From: Brucella daejeonensis | GTDB lineage: Bacteria > Pseudomonadota > Alphaproteobacteria > Rhizobiales > Rhizobiaceae | Assembly (NCBI RefSeq): GCF_014199265.1 | Contig: NZ_JACIJG010000001.1 | Location: 310,001-374,000 of the forward strand | DNA length: 64,000 nt | Direction of reading: 5' to 3' | Part shown: positions 35,882 through 47,022 of the stretch, in pieces | Position numbering within the stretch: position 1 is the stretch's first letter | How the letters are laid out: the number at the start of each line of letters is the position of its first letter | Notes under the pieces: model-generated | Database searches by the model: none | The model's input: the letters and a program-made list of their open reading frames with translations, nothing else | What the model was told of the DNA's origin: nothing | Translations under genes and position numbers: made by a program

Positions 35882-36762
35882 GCGGATGCTCCTCCACGAC
35901 GCAGGCGCGGCAATATCAGGGCGAAGGTGACGAGAAGGGCGGTCGCGATGTTGAGGTCGGACGCCTGCAGGCCGAGAATATCGCCGTTGGAAAGCGCCAG
36001 CTGGATGGCGATGCGATAGACGATCGAGCCGAGCACGCAACCGATCAGGATCACCAGAATGAAGCGGCTGCGCAGCAGGGTTTCGCCGATGATGACGGCG
36101 GCGAGGCCGACCACGATGGTGCCGACGCCGGAGGTCACGTCGGCAAAGCCGTTGGTCTGGGCGAAAAGCGAGCCACCAAGCGCCACGAGCGCGTTGGAAA
36201 GCGCCATGCCCAGATAGATCTGGCGGTCGGTGCGCACCCCTTGCGCGCGCGCCATTCGCGGATTGGCGCCGGTCGCGCGCATGGCAAGGCCCATGTCGCT
36301 TTCCAGAAAGCGCCAGACGATGAAGACGGCGACGATCACGAGAACGAACAGGAACAGCGGGCGCACATAATATTCGGGGATGCCATGGCCGAAGAAGGGC
36401 GTCAGCATGGTGTCCTGATTGATGAGCGCGATGTTCGGCTTGCCCATGACGCGCAGGTTCACGGAGAAGAGCGCGATCATCGTGAGGATGGATGCGAGCA
36501 GATTGAGAATTTTGAAGCGCACATTCAGCGTCGCGGTCACGAGACCGGCGGCGGCACCGGCCACCATGGCGACCACGGCGGCCAGCCAGGCATTCACGCC
36601 GGCGAGGATCAGCACGCCTGTCACGGCGGCGCCGAGCGGAAACGAACCGTCGACCGTCAGATCGGGGAAATCGAGGATGCGGAACGCCAGATAGACGCCG
36701 ATGGCTACAAATGCAAAGACGAGGCCCAATTCGACCGCACCCCAGAAGGCGATCTGACTCAC
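35878..36762 (-). CDS. ABC transporter permease (LivH/BPD_transp_2 type)
   Basis: A 294-residue permease with about eight hydrophobic segments (ELGLVFAFVAIGVYLAF, PLGAAVTGVLILAGVNAWLAAVVAMVAG and so on) and MGLAMRATGANPRMARAQGVRTDRQIYLGMALSNALVALGG, the typical coupling-helix region of the branched-chain/purine-type permeases. I use the GTG at 36762 (VSQIAFWGAVELG) with AAGGA upstream; a longer frame to 36825 starts in a hydrophilic, Arg-rich stretch unlike a permease. Its operon partner binding protein is not adjacent but at 38673-39638. Confidence 0.9.
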   Translation of the reverse strand: MSQIAFWGAVELGLVFAFVAIGVYLAFRILDFPDLTVDGSFPLGAAVTGVLILAGVNAWLAAVVAMVAGAAAGLVTATLNVRFKILNLLASILTMIALFSVNLRVMGKPNIALINQDTMLTPFFGHGIPEYYVRPLFLFVLVIVAVFIVWRFLESDMGLAMRATGANPRMARAQGVRTDRQIYLGMALSNALVALGGSLFAQTNGFADVTSGVGTIVVGLAAVIIGETLLRSRFILVILIGCVLGSIVYRIAIQLALSNGDILGLQASDLNIATALLVTFALILPRLRRGGASA

Positions 36763-37261
36763 AATGTCGTTCCTTGTTTCTCGCCGTGACCGAAATGAGA
36801 GATCGCCGCTTCGGTGCGGGAGCAATCGACCTGCATCGCGAAGACCGGAAACACCGGACCTGCCGCCATGCCTGCTTCAGTCACGACCGGTTTTTGAGTT
36901 GAGTTCGTCCGGCGCGCCGGACCATTCCCCGGTTGTTCATGCGAAACCGCATTTTTGCGGCTTTATAGCCCAGGCGGGATACAACTCACAAGTTCCAGTG
37001 TGCAAGCAATATTGCCGTGCAGGCCCTGAAGTGCGGCATTTTGTGGGGCAATTGCAATATTTCGCCCTTCGGGCAGCGATGACGGGCCGACAAAACCAGG
37101 CACCAATAAGAAAGGCGGGATTTCTCCCGCCTTTCCCTGTCCGCGTCTGACTGGAGGTCAAAACCTGGACAACCTGCCCGATCTGACTTCTGAACGACCC
37201 GAAATCGACCGGGCATCATGCGGGCATGTCCTTCATACCCGCATAATGCTCAAAGTCGAGC
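36763..37261. other. Gap between ABC permease and porin
   Basis: This 499-bp gap holds no convincing gene. It contains the hairpin terminator of the porin gene (37110-37135) and must contain the promoter of the permease-ATPase pair if these are still transcribed separately from the binding-protein gene. Otherwise I see nothing in it. Confidence 0.6.
37110..37135 (-). terminator. Terminator of the porin gene
   Basis: GAAAGGCGGGA (37110-37120), loop TTTC, TCCCGCCTTTC (37125-37135): an 11-bp perfect stem. On the minus strand it is followed by TTATTGG after the CTTTC arm, consistent with termination of the minus-strand porin transcript. Confidence 0.75.
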
Positions 37262-38356
37262 TTAGAACGAACGCTGGAAGCGCACCATGCCCTGCCAGGC
37301 ATCCTTGCCGTTGAGGCTGGTATTCTTGTCCTTCCACTGAGTGTAGGAGACTTCCGGCGTGATGGTGAAGCCCGGAACCAGTTCGTAAGCAATGTTTGTG
37401 GTTGCCGCGAAGGTCTTCGAAGCATCATAGGCGAGCTGTACGTTGAAGGTGGCCTTTTCGGTCGCCTTGTATGCCGCGCCGCCCCAGAACGCCCAATCCC
37501 CGCCCCAGGTGCCGTAGAACGAGTCGATGACGCGGTAGGATTCTCCATCGGCATTCGTGGCATAATGGTCGTCATTGGACTTGTAAGCGCCCTGCGCCCA
37601 GACCGAGAAACGGTCGGTGATGTTCACGTCGCCGCGAACCTTGCCGGCCCATTCCTCGTTACGGGCGTCATAAGCCACGACACCGGCAATAGAGCCCCAG
37701 CCGCCGGCATATTTCAGGCCGCCCACGACGTGCGGCGTGTAGTCCTTGAGCGTAACGTCGACATCGGAGTCGGCATTGCCGCCTTCTTCGAGCGACAGGA
37801 TGGCCGAAAAGCCGTTGTCGCCGGTAAAGGTGTAGCTGATGAGGTTGGTGCGATAGCCGCCAGCGAGGATCACGTCATCGTTGAAGACGTCGCCGAGATA
37901 ACCGGTAAAGGTGAGGAAGGCCGATTCATCGAGACCGACGCGCAGGCCGCCGAGCTGGATGTAAGCAAAATTAAGCGTCGAATCGGTGCTGCCCTCATCG
38001 TCGCCATTCCAGTTATAACGCAGTTCGGTGTAAGTCTTCAGGGCGCCAAGCTCGGTTTCCGAAGCGGTCGAGAAGCGGAGCGTCGCACGGGCTTTATTCT
38101 CCCAGGTGTCGCGTCTCAGTTCGCCGGCATTGCGAGCATAGACATTGCTGCCGCCCTTGGCGTCGTAACGAACATAGCCGTGGATGCGCAGGCAGGTTTC
38201 GGTGCCCGGAATGTAGAAGTAGCCAGCGCCGTAAGCATCGCAGACGCGGACATATTCAACGGCTTCCGGCTCTGGCGCGACGATTGCGTCGGCAGCGTGG
38301 GCGGTTGAAGCGGCGAGGAGAGCCGCAGAACCGAGGAGCAAGGTCTTGGTGTTCAT
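37262..38356 (-). CDS. Omp2-family outer-membrane porin
   Basis: A 364-residue Rhizobiales porin. Signal peptide [21 protein letters not shown], then [20 protein letters not shown] and [20 protein letters not shown], which are hallmark N-terminal sequences of Brucella Omp2a/Omp2b. β-strand alternation runs to the terminal aromatic residue (MVRFQRSF), as for outer-membrane barrels. The classical omp2a/omp2b genes are a tandem pair; here a single gene sits inside an ABC-transporter locus with its own terminator and an AT-rich leader, which suggests a paralogue at an ectopic site. It probably forms a general diffusion trimer; selectivity is not readable. Confidence 0.9.
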   Translation of the reverse strand: MNTKTLLLGSAALLAASTAHAADAIVAPEPEAVEYVRVCDAYGAGYFYIPGTETCLRIHGYVRYDAKGGSNVYARNAGELRRDTWENKARATLRFSTASETELGALKTYTELRYNWNGDDEGSTDSTLNFAYIQLGGLRVGLDESAFLTFTGYLGDVFNDDVILAGGYRTNLISYTFTGDNGFSAILSLEEGGNADSDVDVTLKDYTPHVVGGLKYAGGWGSIAGVVAYDARNEEWAGKVRGDVNITDRFSVWAQGAYKSNDDHYATNADGESYRVIDSFYGTWGGDWAFWGGAAYKATEKATFNVQLAYDASKTFAATTNIAYELVPGFTITPEVSYTQWKDKNTSLNGKDAWQGMVRFQRSF

Positions 38357-38616
38357 AATAGCCTCAAATCAATATTGTAGTGAATGCATCCTATATAGCC
38401 ATAAGAATAATCACCGACAAATACTAATCAAAGTCATCATGAAAGTTGTTTTTAGAAGTTGTAATGTCGCCACAAGCAATTTATTCTAAAATATATACTA
38501 GACTGTTATAGCCTGATATAAATATTACCCTAATAATAGGCTATATTTCATCGATAGTTGATTAGGCGCTGTTTTCGATTCAGGCATTCTTGCGAATGAC
38601 GGCGAGTTCCAACAAA
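38357..38616. other. AT-rich leader of the porin gene
   Basis: The 316-bp gap between porin and binding-protein genes is distinctly AT-rich at 38380-38570 (for example TATATACTAGACTGTTATAGC). It should hold the porin promoter. No gene is seen. Confidence 0.55.
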
Positions 38617-38647
38617 AAAGGCGAAGCCCTTTTGAGGCTCCGCCTTT
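38617..38647 (-). terminator. Terminator of the ABC binding-protein gene
   Basis: AAAGGCGAAGCC (38617-38628) and GGCTCCGCCTTT (38636-38647) form a 12-bp stem with one G-U pair. Read on the minus strand it ends in a TTTTTTGTT run. Confidence 0.85.
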
Positions 38648-38672
38648 CCTGGTTTTGAGCCTGAAGGCTCGA

Positions 38673-39638
38673 TCAGTCGATCTTGCTGGTCGCGCGGTTG
38701 ATGACGGCCTGCGGAAATTCGACGCCCATCTTCCTGGCGGCGCCAAGATTGATGACCAGATCGGTGCCCTTGGCAATGTCGACCGGAATGTCGCCGGGCT
38801 TTTCACCGTTGAGGATCTTGACCACGACCGCGCCGGTCTGCTTGCCGACATCGTAATAGTTGAAGCCGAGGGCAGCCAGCGCGCCGCGCTTCACGGAATC
38901 CGTGTCGGCGGTGAAGAGCGGAAGCTTGCTTTCCTCGGCAACGCCGACGGCGCTTTCGAGAGCCGAAACGATGGTATTGTCGGTCGGGACATACATGGCG
39001 TCGGCACGGCCGACGAGCGCGCGCGCCGCGCCCTGGACTTCGGCCGACTTGGTGGCAGCCGATTCAACGATTTCGATGCCTGCGGCGGAAGCGGCTTCCT
39101 TCAGCGCGGCCAGAAGCGAAACCGAGTTGGTTTCACCGGAATTGTAGAGATAGCCGAGCTTCTTGATATTCGGCATCACTTCCTTGATGAGCTTGATATG
39201 CTCGGCCACCGGCGACATGTCGGAAAGGCCGGTGACGTTGCCGCCGGGCTTGGCCATATCCTTGACGAGCTGCGCGCCGACCGGATCGGAAACGGCGGTG
39301 AAGACGATCGGAATATCGCGGGTCGCCGAAACGACGGCCTGCGCCGAGGGCGTGGAGATCGGGACGATCACGTCCGGGCCTTCGCCGACGAACTGGCGCG
39401 CGATCTGAGCGGCGGTCGCCGGATTGCCCTGCGCGGACTGGTAGACGAATTTCAGGTTTTCGCCTTCCTTGAAGCCTGCTTCGGCCAGCGCGTCCTTCAC
39501 GCCGTCACGGGCGGCGTCGAGCGCGGGATGTTCGACAATGGCGGTCACGGCGACGGTTACATCCCTGGCCTGTGCCGAAGTGGCGATGGCCGTCGCGGCC
39601 AGCGAGGCCAGAAGCATGGCCCGAAACTTGAAACGCAT
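38673..39638 (-). CDS. ABC transporter substrate-binding protein (TrpX/ABC_sub_bind family)
   Basis: A 321-residue periplasmic binding protein with a signal peptide (MRFKFRAMLLASLAATAIATSAQA) and the fold-type signatures VTAIVEHPALDAARDGVKDALAEAG, PDVIVPISTPSAQAVVSAT, VFTAVSDPVGAQLV, KKLGYLYNSGETNS and MYVPTDNTIVSALES of the PF04392-type family. Members bind tryptophan or related aromatic or small ligands in some bacteria; the ligand here is unknown. GGGGAGATTTTC precedes ATG 39638. It should work with the permease/ATPase at 35087-36762, from which it is separated by the porin gene. Confidence 0.9.
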   Translation of the reverse strand: MRFKFRAMLLASLAATAIATSAQARDVTVAVTAIVEHPALDAARDGVKDALAEAGFKEGENLKFVYQSAQGNPATAAQIARQFVGEGPDVIVPISTPSAQAVVSATRDIPIVFTAVSDPVGAQLVKDMAKPGGNVTGLSDMSPVAEHIKLIKEVMPNIKKLGYLYNSGETNSVSLLAALKEAASAAGIEIVESAATKSAEVQGAARALVGRADAMYVPTDNTIVSALESAVGVAEESKLPLFTADTDSVKRGALAALGFNYYDVGKQTGAVVVKILNGEKPGDIPVDIAKGTDLVINLGAARKMGVEFPQAVINRATSKID

Positions 39639-39917
39639 GAAAATCTCCCCTGTTTTTGTGCGTTGCCGATTGGCGCACCATGTGGGCAAACACCTTGTCT
39701 CCAATAACCTCAGATTGAAGGTCTTCCGCCTGTTTCGAGGCTTAATAGCGTCCGGATGGACTGTCAACGTATCCGAAAGGGCGCTGCCATCCGATGCGCG
39801 AAAGCCGCGGTCCCGAAATGCTGAACAGTGTGTTCCGTTTGGTGCTCTTTCAATCCCGGCCCGCGCCGCCATATTGGGCAGGAACAATCCTTTTGCCCGA
39901 ATTCAGGGAATATCAAC

Positions 39918-40940
39918 ATGAAGAAGATCGGCTTTCTTTCCTTCGGCCACTGGTCGCCGTCACCGCAGTCGGGCACCCGTTCGGCGGGCGACACGCTTCT
40001 GCAATCGATCGATCTGGCGGTCGCCGCCGAGGAACTGGGAGCCGATGGCGCCTATTTCCGCGTGCACCATTTCGCCCGCCAGCTCGCTTCTCCCTTTCCG
40101 CTTCTGGCCGCTATCGGCGCGAAGACGTCGAAGATCGAGATCGGCACCGCCGTGATCGACATGCGTTACGAGAACCCGTTCTACATGGTCGAGGATGCGG
40201 GTGCCGCCGATCTCATCTCCGAGGGCCGCCTTCAGCTCGGTCTCAGCCGCGGCTCGCCCGAGCAGGTCATCGATGGCTGGCGCTATTTCGGCTACAAGCC
40301 GGGCGAGGGCATGAGCGATGCCGATATGGGCCGCAAACATGCGGAAGTGTTTCTGGAGGCGCTGAAAGGCGTGGGCTTCGCCGAACCCAATCCGCGTCCG
40401 ATGTTTCCCAACCCGCCCGGCCTGCTGCGCATCGAACCGCATTCGGAGGGCCTGCGCGACCGCATCTGGTGGGGCGCCGGTTCCAACGCCACGGCGCGCT
40501 GGGCGGCCGAGCTTGGCATGAACCTGCAAAGCTCGACCCTGAAGGACGACGAGACCGGCGAGCCGTTCCACGTCCAGCAGGCGGCGCAGATCAGGGCCTA
40601 TCGCGAGGCGTGGAAGGAAGCCGGCCACACGCGCACGCCGCGCGTTTCGGTCAGCCGCAGCATTTTCGCGCTGGTGGACGATCGCGACCGGGCCTATTTC
40701 GGCAATGGCAGCAAGGAGCAGGATTCCATCGGCTATATCGATGAGAATACGCGGGCGATCTTCGGCCGTTCCTATGCCGCCGAGCCGGATGCGCTGATCG
40801 AGGAACTGAAACGGGACGAGGCCGTCGCCGAAGCCGATACGCTTCTCCTGACCGTGCCGAACCAGCTTGGCGTGGACTACAATGCCCATGTGATCGAGTC
40901 GATCCTCAAGCACGTCGCCCCAGCCCTTGGCTGGCGCTGA
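39918..40940 (+). CDS. LLM-class flavin-dependent oxidoreductase
   Basis: A 340-residue luciferase-like monooxygenase starting MKKIGFLSFGHWSPSPQSG, with AGGGA upstream. Typical TIM-barrel segments: EELGADGAYFRVHHFARQLASPFPLLAAIGAKTSKIEIGTAVIDMRYENPF, DLISEGRLQLGLSRGSPEQVIDG, and WWGAGSNATARWAAELGMNLQSSTLK. The substrate is unknown. It diverges from the ABC binding-protein gene and converges with the DUF993 gene, with which it shares a terminator. Confidence 0.9.
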   Translation: MKKIGFLSFGHWSPSPQSGTRSAGDTLLQSIDLAVAAEELGADGAYFRVHHFARQLASPFPLLAAIGAKTSKIEIGTAVIDMRYENPFYMVEDAGAADLISEGRLQLGLSRGSPEQVIDGWRYFGYKPGEGMSDADMGRKHAEVFLEALKGVGFAEPNPRPMFPNPPGLLRIEPHSEGLRDRIWWGAGSNATARWAAELGMNLQSSTLKDDETGEPFHVQQAAQIRAYREAWKEAGHTRTPRVSVSRSIFALVDDRDRAYFGNGSKEQDSIGYIDENTRAIFGRSYAAEPDALIEELKRDEAVAEADTLLLTVPNQLGVDYNAHVIESILKHVAPALGWR

Positions 40941-40945
40941 ACGAA

Positions 40946-40983
40946 AAGGACAGGCGGCGACCGCAAAGGCGGCGCCTGTCCTT
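40946..40983. terminator. Shared terminator between LLM oxidoreductase and DUF993 genes
   Basis: AAGGACAGGCG (40946-40956) and CGCCTGTCCTT (40973-40983), a perfect 11-bp stem with a 16-nt loop. Its right arm abuts the DUF993 stop codon at 40982-40984. Confidence 0.8.
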
Positions 40984-42172
40984 ATTCCACGCCGTGGAGC
41001 GTCATCAACCTTTTCATGCGTTCGACGGCCAGATCCGGCTTGTCGAGCACATTGGCCCTGTCGGCCAGACGGAAAATATCGGCATAATGCAGCAGGCTGC
41101 GGGCCGATTGCATTCCGCCCACCATGGTGAAATGGTTCTGGTGGCCGTTGAGCCAGGCGAGGAAAACGATGCCGGCCTTGTAATATTGCGTCGGCGCTTC
41201 AAAAATCTTCCGCGATAGTGGCACGGTTGGTTCGATGATGGCGCGGAAGCGCGCATTGTCGCCTTTGGCGAGCGCGGCAAGCGCAGCGGAAGCCTGCGGG
41301 GCGACCGCATCGAAAATGCCGAGCAGCGCGTGGCTGTGCTTCCCGCCATCGCCTTCGATCAGCGGCGCATAGTTGAAATCGTCGCCCGTGAAGCAGAGCA
41401 CGCCTTCCGGCAGGCGGTCGCGAAGCGCTAATTCATAGCGCTCTTCCAGAAGCGAAATCTTGATCCCTTCCACCTTGTCGCGATTGGCCTCGATGATGCC
41501 GATCACCGTATCGAGCGCGTCTTCGAATTTCTGCGAACCCCAATAGTTCCTGAGTTGCGGGTCGAACATGTCGCCCAGCCAGTGCAGCACCACCTTGTCG
41601 CGCGCATTGGCGAGGATATGGCCGTAGACCCGCGCATAATCGTCCGGCGAACGGGCGATGCGGGCCAGCGCCCGGCTGGCCATCAGGATGAAGCGCCCGC
41701 CATGTTTTTCGATGAATCCGGCCTGGGTTTCATAGGCCTTGATGATGTCATCGAGGCTTTTCGCATCAGCGGGATCGAGGTGGTCGGTGCCCGCGCCGCT
41801 GGCGAGGTCCGCGCCCTCGACCGTCCTGCTCTCGGCGAGCGAGCGGCGGATCAGTTCCTGCGCGCCTGCCCAGTCCAGCCCCATGCCGCGCTGCGATGTG
41901 TCCATCGCTTCGGCAATCCGGAAACCGAGGCTCCACAGATGATGCCGGAAAGCCATGGTCGCCTCCCAGTCGACGGCCGGTTTGCTCCATGGCGTCGTGT
42001 CTCTCCAGGGGTCGGAAACCACATGCGCCGCAGCATAGGCGATACGGTTGAAGGCCGGTGGTGCGGACGGCTTTTCGGTCGGTGTTCCGGTCAACCGATA
42101 AAGGCGGGGGCTTTCTCCGGCCTCGGGCAGAAGCAGGCCAGGACCGGTTGCGGACGCCGAAAATGCGCTCAT
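40982..42172 (-). CDS. DUF993 / dihydrodipicolinate synthase-like protein
   Basis: A 396-residue protein resembling the DUF993 family of predicted (βα)8-barrel aldolase-like enzymes. Features: FNRIAYAAAHVVSDPW at the N-terminus, WEATMAFRHHLWSLGFRIAEAMDTSQRGMGLDW, HGGRFILMASRALARIARSPDDY, VEGIKISLLEERYELALRDRLPEGVLCFTGDDFNYAPLIEGDG with a candidate Schiff-base Lys in IKISLL. GGAGGAAAATC precedes ATG 42172. It diverges from a LacI regulator with a shared operator region, so it is likely an enzyme of the same catabolic pathway. The substrate is unknown. Confidence 0.8.
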   Translation of the reverse strand: MSAFSASATGPGLLLPEAGESPRLYRLTGTPTEKPSAPPAFNRIAYAAAHVVSDPWRDTTPWSKPAVDWEATMAFRHHLWSLGFRIAEAMDTSQRGMGLDWAGAQELIRRSLAESRTVEGADLASGAGTDHLDPADAKSLDDIIKAYETQAGFIEKHGGRFILMASRALARIARSPDDYARVYGHILANARDKVVLHWLGDMFDPQLRNYWGSQKFEDALDTVIGIIEANRDKVEGIKISLLEERYELALRDRLPEGVLCFTGDDFNYAPLIEGDGGKHSHALLGIFDAVAPQASAALAALAKGDNARFRAIIEPTVPLSRKIFEAPTQYYKAGIVFLAWLNGHQNHFTMVGGMQSARSLLHYADIFRLADRANVLDKPDLAVERMKRLMTLHGVE

Positions 42173-42202
42173 GATTTTCCTCCGTGATTTCGGGCCATTT
42201 TA

Positions 42203-42218
42203 TTTAGAACGTTCCAAA
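42203..42218. promoter_or_regulatory. LacI-type operator on the DUF993 side
   Basis: TTTAGAACGTTCCAAA, a 16-bp palindrome with one mismatch in the left arm and a central CG, 31 bp upstream of the DUF993 start codon. It matches the second, perfect site at 42369-42384. Confidence 0.75.
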
Positions 42219-42360
42219 TGACAAGTGGCCCGCCAATTGCGGCAAAGCGGCAGCCTGCACGGAATTTGCAGCATCCGGCGTGCCGATCGGGAAAAACCGA
42301 CCCAAAAAACCCGTTCAAATGTGGCAAACTCGTGGCAAAGCCCCTTTTTAACGATTGCTA

Positions 42361-42390
42361 TTGACAGTATTGGAACGTTCCAATTAAATT
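42361..42390 (+). promoter_or_regulatory. LacI-regulator promoter with embedded perfect operator
   Basis: TTGACA at 42361-42366 is a perfect -35 box. The 17-bp spacer ends at a TAAATT/TTAAAT -10-like sequence at about 42384-42389. The palindrome ATTGGAACGTTCCAAT (42369-42384) fills the spacer. This geometry is typical of autorepression by a LacI-family protein. The regulator ATG lies at 42412 behind GGAGACAGG. Confidence 0.8.
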
Positions 42391-42411
42391 TTGAAAGCAA
42401 TGGAGACAGGC

Positions 42412-44476
<2,065 letters not shown>

Positions 44477-44478
<2 letters not shown>

Positions 44479-46078
44479 GAGCAAACACATCACGCCCGCC
44501 GAAGCGGCTGCACTCATCCCCGATAATGCAGTTGTTTCGGTGTCTTCCTCAAGCGGTCTCGGCTGCCCGGACCTGATGCTGAAGGCCATTGGCGAGCGGT
44601 TCGACGCAACCGGCCATCCCAGAAACATCACAACGCTGCACCCGATTGCGGCGGGCGACATGAGCGGCATCAAGGGCGTCGATCATATCGCCAAAAAGGG
44701 GCTGTTGAAGAAGATCATCGGCGGGTCATACCCTTCCGGGCCATCCAGCGCCGAACCGCCGCTCATCTGGCAGATGATCACCGATAACGAGATTCCGGCC
44801 TATAATGTGCCGTCCGGCATATTGTTCGACATGCATCGCGAGGCGGCGGCGAAGCGCCCCGGCGTGCTGACCAAGGTGGGGCTGGACACTTTCGTGGACC
44901 CGAAGCGCCAGGGCACGGCGATGAACGAAAAGGCCGTGGCGGAACCGATCGTCAAGCGTGTCGCCTTCGAGGGGGAAGACTGGCTTTTCTTCCCCAATAT
45001 CGTGCCGCAGGTGGCGATCATCCGCGCCACCACGGCGGATGAGCGCGGCAATCTCACCTATGAGCATGAGGGCGCCTATCTCGGCGGGCTGGATCAGGCG
45101 CTGGCGGCGCGCAACAATGGCGGTATCGTTATCGCGCAGGTCAAGCGCATCGCGAAGGAAGGCACGTTGAAGCCGCACGATGTGCGCGTGCCGGGCGTTC
45201 TGGTGGACTACATCATTGTCGATCCCGACCAGAAGCAGACGACACAGACGCCCTACGATCCGGCGATTTCCGGCGAGATTTTCCGCCCGCTCGATACGTT
45301 CCGTCTGACGGAGTTCAATATCCAGAAGGCGATTGCGCGCCGCGTCGCGCAGGAATTGCAGGCGGGAAGCGCCGTCAATCTCGGTTTCGGCATCTCCGCC
45401 AACGTGCCGCGCATTCTGCTGGAGGAAGGTCTGCACGGCGCGGTGACATGGGTGATCGAGCAGGGCGCCGTCGGCGGCGTGCCGCTTCTCGATTTCGCCT
45501 TCGGCTGCGCTTCCAACGCCGACGCCTATATGCCGTCGCCCTATCAGTTCACCTATTTTCAGGGGGCGGGCTTCGACGTTTCGCTCCTGTCTTTCCTGGA
45601 GATAGGCCGCGACGGTTCGGTCAATGTGTCGAAACTGTCGTTTCGGCCGCATGTGACGGCAGGCGCGGGCGGTTTCATCGATATTACGGCAAGGGCCAGG
45701 AAGATCGTCTTCGCCGGCATGTTCAATGCCGGGGCGAAACTGTCGCTCGCCGATGGCAAACTGGCGATCGACAAGGAAGGCAAGCTGAAGAAGCTCGTCA
45801 CGCAAGTCGAGCATGTCACCTTCTCCGGCCCGCGCGGCGTGGCTCAGGGGCAGGACGTGACCTATGTCACCGAGCGCTGCGTGATGAAACTGACGCCGGA
45901 GGGTATCATGCTGACCGAGATCGCACCCGGCGTGGATTTGCAGACGCATATTCTAGATCAATCCGAATTTCCGCTGATTGTTTCCGACCAGCTTAAGACC
46001 ATGGATGAAGCGCTGTTCCGCGAGGAGCCGATGGGGCTGAAACTGCCGCAAAAGCCCGCGCGAAAGCTGGAGGCCTGA
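44477..46078 (+). CDS. Acyl-CoA:acetate/3-ketoacid CoA-transferase (YdiF/Pct type)
   Basis: A 533-residue fused α/β family-I CoA-transferase, which moves CoA between carboxylic acids (propionate CoA-transferase-like). The first half has the SSSGLGCPDLMLKAI CoA-binding region; the second half has the catalytic glutamate in WVIEQGAVGGVPLLDFAFGCASNADAY (E328 counted from ATG 44477). The stop is followed directly by the ATG of the next gene (TGAATG). A TTG at 44456 would extend the frame but falls inside the tandem duplication. It is the third gene of the LacI-controlled cluster. Confidence 0.9.
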
Positions 46079-46855
46079 ATGTCCAACCGCATCGAAATCA
46101 AGGTCGAGAACCACATCGCCATCATGACGATCAGGCGACCGGAAAAGCTCAATGCGTTCGATATCGCGCTTTTGCAGGAACTGTCCGCGGCCTGTGACCG
46201 GGTGGAAGCCGATAGCACCGTGCGGGTTGCGATCCTGACCGGCGAAGGCAAAGCCTTTTCGGCGGGCGGCGACATCAAGGCGTGGGGCGGAATGGAGCCG
46301 CAGGCATTCGGCCATGCATGGGTGCGCTACGGCCACCGCGTGTTCGAGCGTCTGGCGACGTTGCGTATGCCGCTGATCGCCGCCATGAACGGTCATGCGC
46401 TGGGTGGCGGGCTGGAACTGGCGGGTGCCGCCGATATCCGCATTGTCGAGCGTCAGGCAAGGATCGGCCTGCCGGAAACCTCGCTCGGCATGATCCCCGG
46501 CTGGTCGGGCACACAGCGTCTGGTGCGCCGCTTCGGTGCGCAGATCGTGCGCCGCATGGTGCTGGGCGGCGAGATGTTCACGGCGGAGGAAGCGCTTTCG
46601 CACGGGCTTGTCGATGCCGTGGCGGATACGGGCGAAGCCTTGCAGGCAGCGCGGGATTATGCGGCGCGGGTCGCAAAACGCGGCCCTGCCGCGCTTGAAA
46701 TTTCCAAGCTGATGCTCGCCGTCGCCAATGGCGAGGACAATGGAACGGCGGTCGAGGCGCTCGGTTCCATTCTCGTCTCCAAGACGGAGGATCTGAAGGA
46801 AGGCGTGCGCTCGTTCAGCGAAAAGCGCGAAGCGAATTTTAAGGGAGAATGGTGA
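46079..46855 (+). CDS. Enoyl-CoA hydratase/isomerase family protein
   Basis: A 258-residue crotonase. The oxyanion-hole motifs are visible: GKAFSAGGDIKAWGG and NGHALGGGLELAGAADIRI; the catalytic-Glu region follows in GLPETSLGMIPGWSGTQRLVRRFG (one Glu present at the E/P position). It begins immediately after the CoA-transferase stop and its own stop TGA overlaps the ATG of the aldehyde dehydrogenase scar (TGATG). This supports a CoA-thioester branch in the pathway. Confidence 0.92.
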   Translation: MSNRIEIKVENHIAIMTIRRPEKLNAFDIALLQELSAACDRVEADSTVRVAILTGEGKAFSAGGDIKAWGGMEPQAFGHAWVRYGHRVFERLATLRMPLIAAMNGHALGGGLELAGAADIRIVERQARIGLPETSLGMIPGWSGTQRLVRRFGAQIVRRMVLGGEMFTAEEALSHGLVDAVADTGEALQAARDYAARVAKRGPAALEISKLMLAVANGEDNGTAVEALGSILVSKTEDLKEGVRSFSEKREANFKGEW

Positions 46856-47022
46856 TGAGCACTATCGTAAAGCCGCAGCCGCTGGCCGGTCTTGAAGTCC
46901 GCGATTTCGACACCTGCATGAGCATCGGGCGCAAGGTGCGCGCCGGTACGGTCTGAATGAATACATTCATGGACGGCACGCCGGAACTGCCTTTCGGCGG
47001 CTATCGCCGGTCGGGTCCGGGA
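46855..47022 (+). pseudogene. Aldehyde dehydrogenase scar: start codon plus C-terminal end, TGA in place of Trp
   Basis: From ATG 46855 (AAGGGAGAATGG upstream, TGATG overlap with the previous gene) the frame reads about 14 residues (MSTIVKPQPLAGLE), then VRDFDTCMSIGRKVRAGTV, TGA (46954-46956), and MNTFMDGTPELPFGGYRRSG. The last two pieces are the well-known aldehyde dehydrogenase C-terminal block RKVRAGTVW-NTFMDGTPELPFGGYKxSG, in which the Trp codon is now a stop. So almost the whole enzyme (several hundred codons) is deleted, and the remaining end is joined in frame to the GMC oxidoreductase that follows. It was probably the operon's aldehyde dehydrogenase. Confidence 0.85.

Noticed and set aside
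46954-46956. TGA as a selenocysteine codon in the aldehyde dehydrogenase remnant
   Set aside because: The position corresponds to Trp in the family, the rest of the enzyme is deleted, and no SECIS-like hairpin directly follows.
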